A DNA stretch of 64,000 bases, from NCBI RefSeq assembly GCF_020882245.1, contig NC_083598.1, positions 5,573,178-5,637,177 of the forward strand. Reading direction: 5' to 3'. Shown one piece after another: positions 62,673 to 64,000 of this stretch. The position numbers and the translations under genes were made by a program. The notes beneath the pieces were generated by a model. The model was not told the DNA's origin. It saw nothing but the letters and a program-made list of their open reading frames with translations, and did not search any database. Source of the DNA: Rhopalosiphum padi (Eukaryota > Arthropoda > Insecta > Hemiptera > Aphididae). Position 1 is the first letter of the stretch; every line of letters starts with the position of its first letter.

Positions 62673-64000
62673 CATATTTTTTACTATAATTTAATACGGT
62701 TTTGGGGTTGGTAATTTTTTAAACAAAACAGTCTCACTTTGCAACTATATATAATAAAGTTAATGTGCAAACAATAATTTTACAAATATCATGGGAAGCA
62801 CACAATTTATTATGTTATGATTTTATCATGTAGACTGAAAAACCTAACTAAGTTTATCAGTATAAAATGTTGACATTGACTTTAACGTTTAATTAGTTGC
62901 AGACTATATTCCGTATAGATAAATATAAATGAAAATTTATTCTTAACGTCATTATTATATTATTTATTTTTTTATAGTATTTACATATTGTATATAAGAT
63001 AATTTTTTTTTTTAAATTAAAGATTCCTAAAATAGAAAAAAATAAAAAAATAAATTTTTTTCTTGGATATGTGTTTTTAAAAATCACCACGAACGTAGTT
63101 TTTAAAAACAAAAATAAAACAAACAAGTATAATTAAGGAGTATTTGCTTGTTTTAACGTTCATACATGACATTTCACAAGAAACATTAATGACATGTCTT
63201 CTAAGCATCTAAATGATTTTAATTATTCTTTTCCTTATTATTATTAGTATTTTTTTTTTATTATTACGATTATTATTATTATTATTGGAACATCTAAAAC
63301 AGTTGTTGTACAAAAGAAATGTCAAGGGTTTCGCTTGAATTGGTCTGTCAAATGTAACAAAAGCGAGACCTTTTCCACTCATTATTATACAACAGTTCAA
63401 GAAATTCTCAAACGTTATTTTTAAAATATTTAATTTATCCATGGATCCCAAGACTCAATCTACAGGTAAACTTAATTATTTAAAGCTCCCAATGATTACT
63501 ATTATATTTAATGCAAAAACCGAAATTTCGTTATTTTTTCTTCAATTATTTCTTTTCATTACATTGCATTTATAATTAATGTTAATCATAGTATTGTTTT
63601 GTAAATCAATAAGTATGATTTAAATTTGATTATCCGAATGTTCAAATGTCAGATTATTAAATAATATTATATTATTTTAAATATTAACAATAATGCGTTT
63701 TTTACATTAGTTTTTTTTTCATTATTGTATTTTTTGTTACAAAATGAATAATAGTTAATCGATACATAATATACCTAACAAATTATGCTATTTAAATAGT
63801 ATATCTAACATAGATTTATTATTCTTATTATAAATAATGGAAATAAATGTGTGCACTTTTAATTATTTATTTAGTTATGGGCTAGGGGCCCAAAAAAGCA
63901 ATATATTTAATATGATTCAATATCACACAATGCAATTACAATATAGTTAATAGTAATAGAAAACATTAGACAATATAATAAAATCATAAATGTAGCAAAC

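Larger units (their letters stand above)
56883..64000 (+). other. Octbeta2R: Intron 3 of the octopamine beta receptor coding region (continues past the window)
   Basis: The donor GTGAGT at 56883 opens an intron of more than 7.1 kb. I searched it by eye for the TM7 exon (NPLIY and a cysteine-rich extracellular loop 3) and found no GC-richer block encoding it. It holds an (AT)n tract at 58551-58568, a hAT element (59619-60280), a GATGAT run near 60800 and an array-ended element (62119-62672). The rest is AT-rich sequence with no recognisable content. Confidence 0.75.

Noticed and set aside
63209..63451. Minus-strand frame containing KGLAFVTF, resembling an RNP1 motif of RNA-binding domains
   Set aside because: Only this octamer fits. 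The preceding and following residues do not form an RRM, RNP2 is missing, and the end is an AAT-triplet run.
56883..64000. Search for the TM7 exon of the receptor
   Set aside because: No block encoding an NPLIY-type motif or a GC-richer exon was found, so it is taken to lie beyond the window.
1..64000. CRISPR arrays, bacterial operons, rRNA genes and complete tRNA genes
   Set aside because: None were seen; the regular spacing in the 62.1-kb element is an inverted array of transposon motifs, not a CRISPR.

Overview
The window looks like arthropod nuclear DNA, most likely from an aphid (Hemiptera, Aphididae). It is very AT-rich, full of AT microsatellites and small DNA transposons, and genes are split into short GC-richer exons separated by multi-kilobase introns. 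No bacterial, viral or organellar gene organisation is visible. The aphid assignment is an inference from composition and repeat style, not a database match.

The one gene I can support firmly is a plus-strand biogenic-amine GPCR of the octopamine beta class (Octbeta2R-like). Three coding exons lie at 43674-43796, 51181-51702 and 56521-56882, joined by introns of about 7.4 kb and 4.8 kb in phases 0 and 0. The last donor is in phase 2 and opens an intron that runs past the window end. The 335 complete codons encode the extracellular N-terminus, TM1-TM6 and intracellular loop 3. TM7 and the C-tail must lie beyond 64000. The first coding exon carries a 5' leader with two upstream ORFs, one of which overlaps the receptor start codon. 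The leader begins at a splice acceptor, so at least one untranslated exon and the promoter lie further upstream. A CpG-richer island with a TATA-like motif near 35.1 kb is one candidate, and islands near 21 kb and 15 kb are others.

Layout: 1-13.3 kb is AT-rich with one GC-elevated patch (1.29-1.60 kb). A long-inverted-repeat element is at 13.3-14.1 kb, with a partial relative at 19.6-19.9 kb and another at 55.3 kb. Two short exon-like ORFs sit at 14.8-15.6 kb. At 27.6-28.4 kb there is a 78-nt hairpin and a decayed LINE. At 34.6-36.5 kb a GC-richer island is interrupted by a (TAG)n microsatellite that has itself been split by a hAT-type MITE. At 40.6-42.0 kb there is a second decayed LINE followed by an element with inverted arrays of a short motif. 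The receptor introns carry a 417-bp terminal-inverted-repeat MITE (46.5 kb), a tRNA-SINE-like piece (49.1 kb), a hAT element with a stop-ridden transposase tail (59.6-60.3 kb) and a 554-bp element whose two ends carry oppositely oriented arrays of one motif (62.1-62.7 kb).

No new multi-gene system is evident. The most distinctive observations are the two array-ended transposable elements (62.1 and 41.5 kb), the overlapping-uORF leader of the receptor, the hAT insertion into a triplet microsatellite, and the small near-perfect hairpin. Most short ORFs elsewhere are unconvincing.
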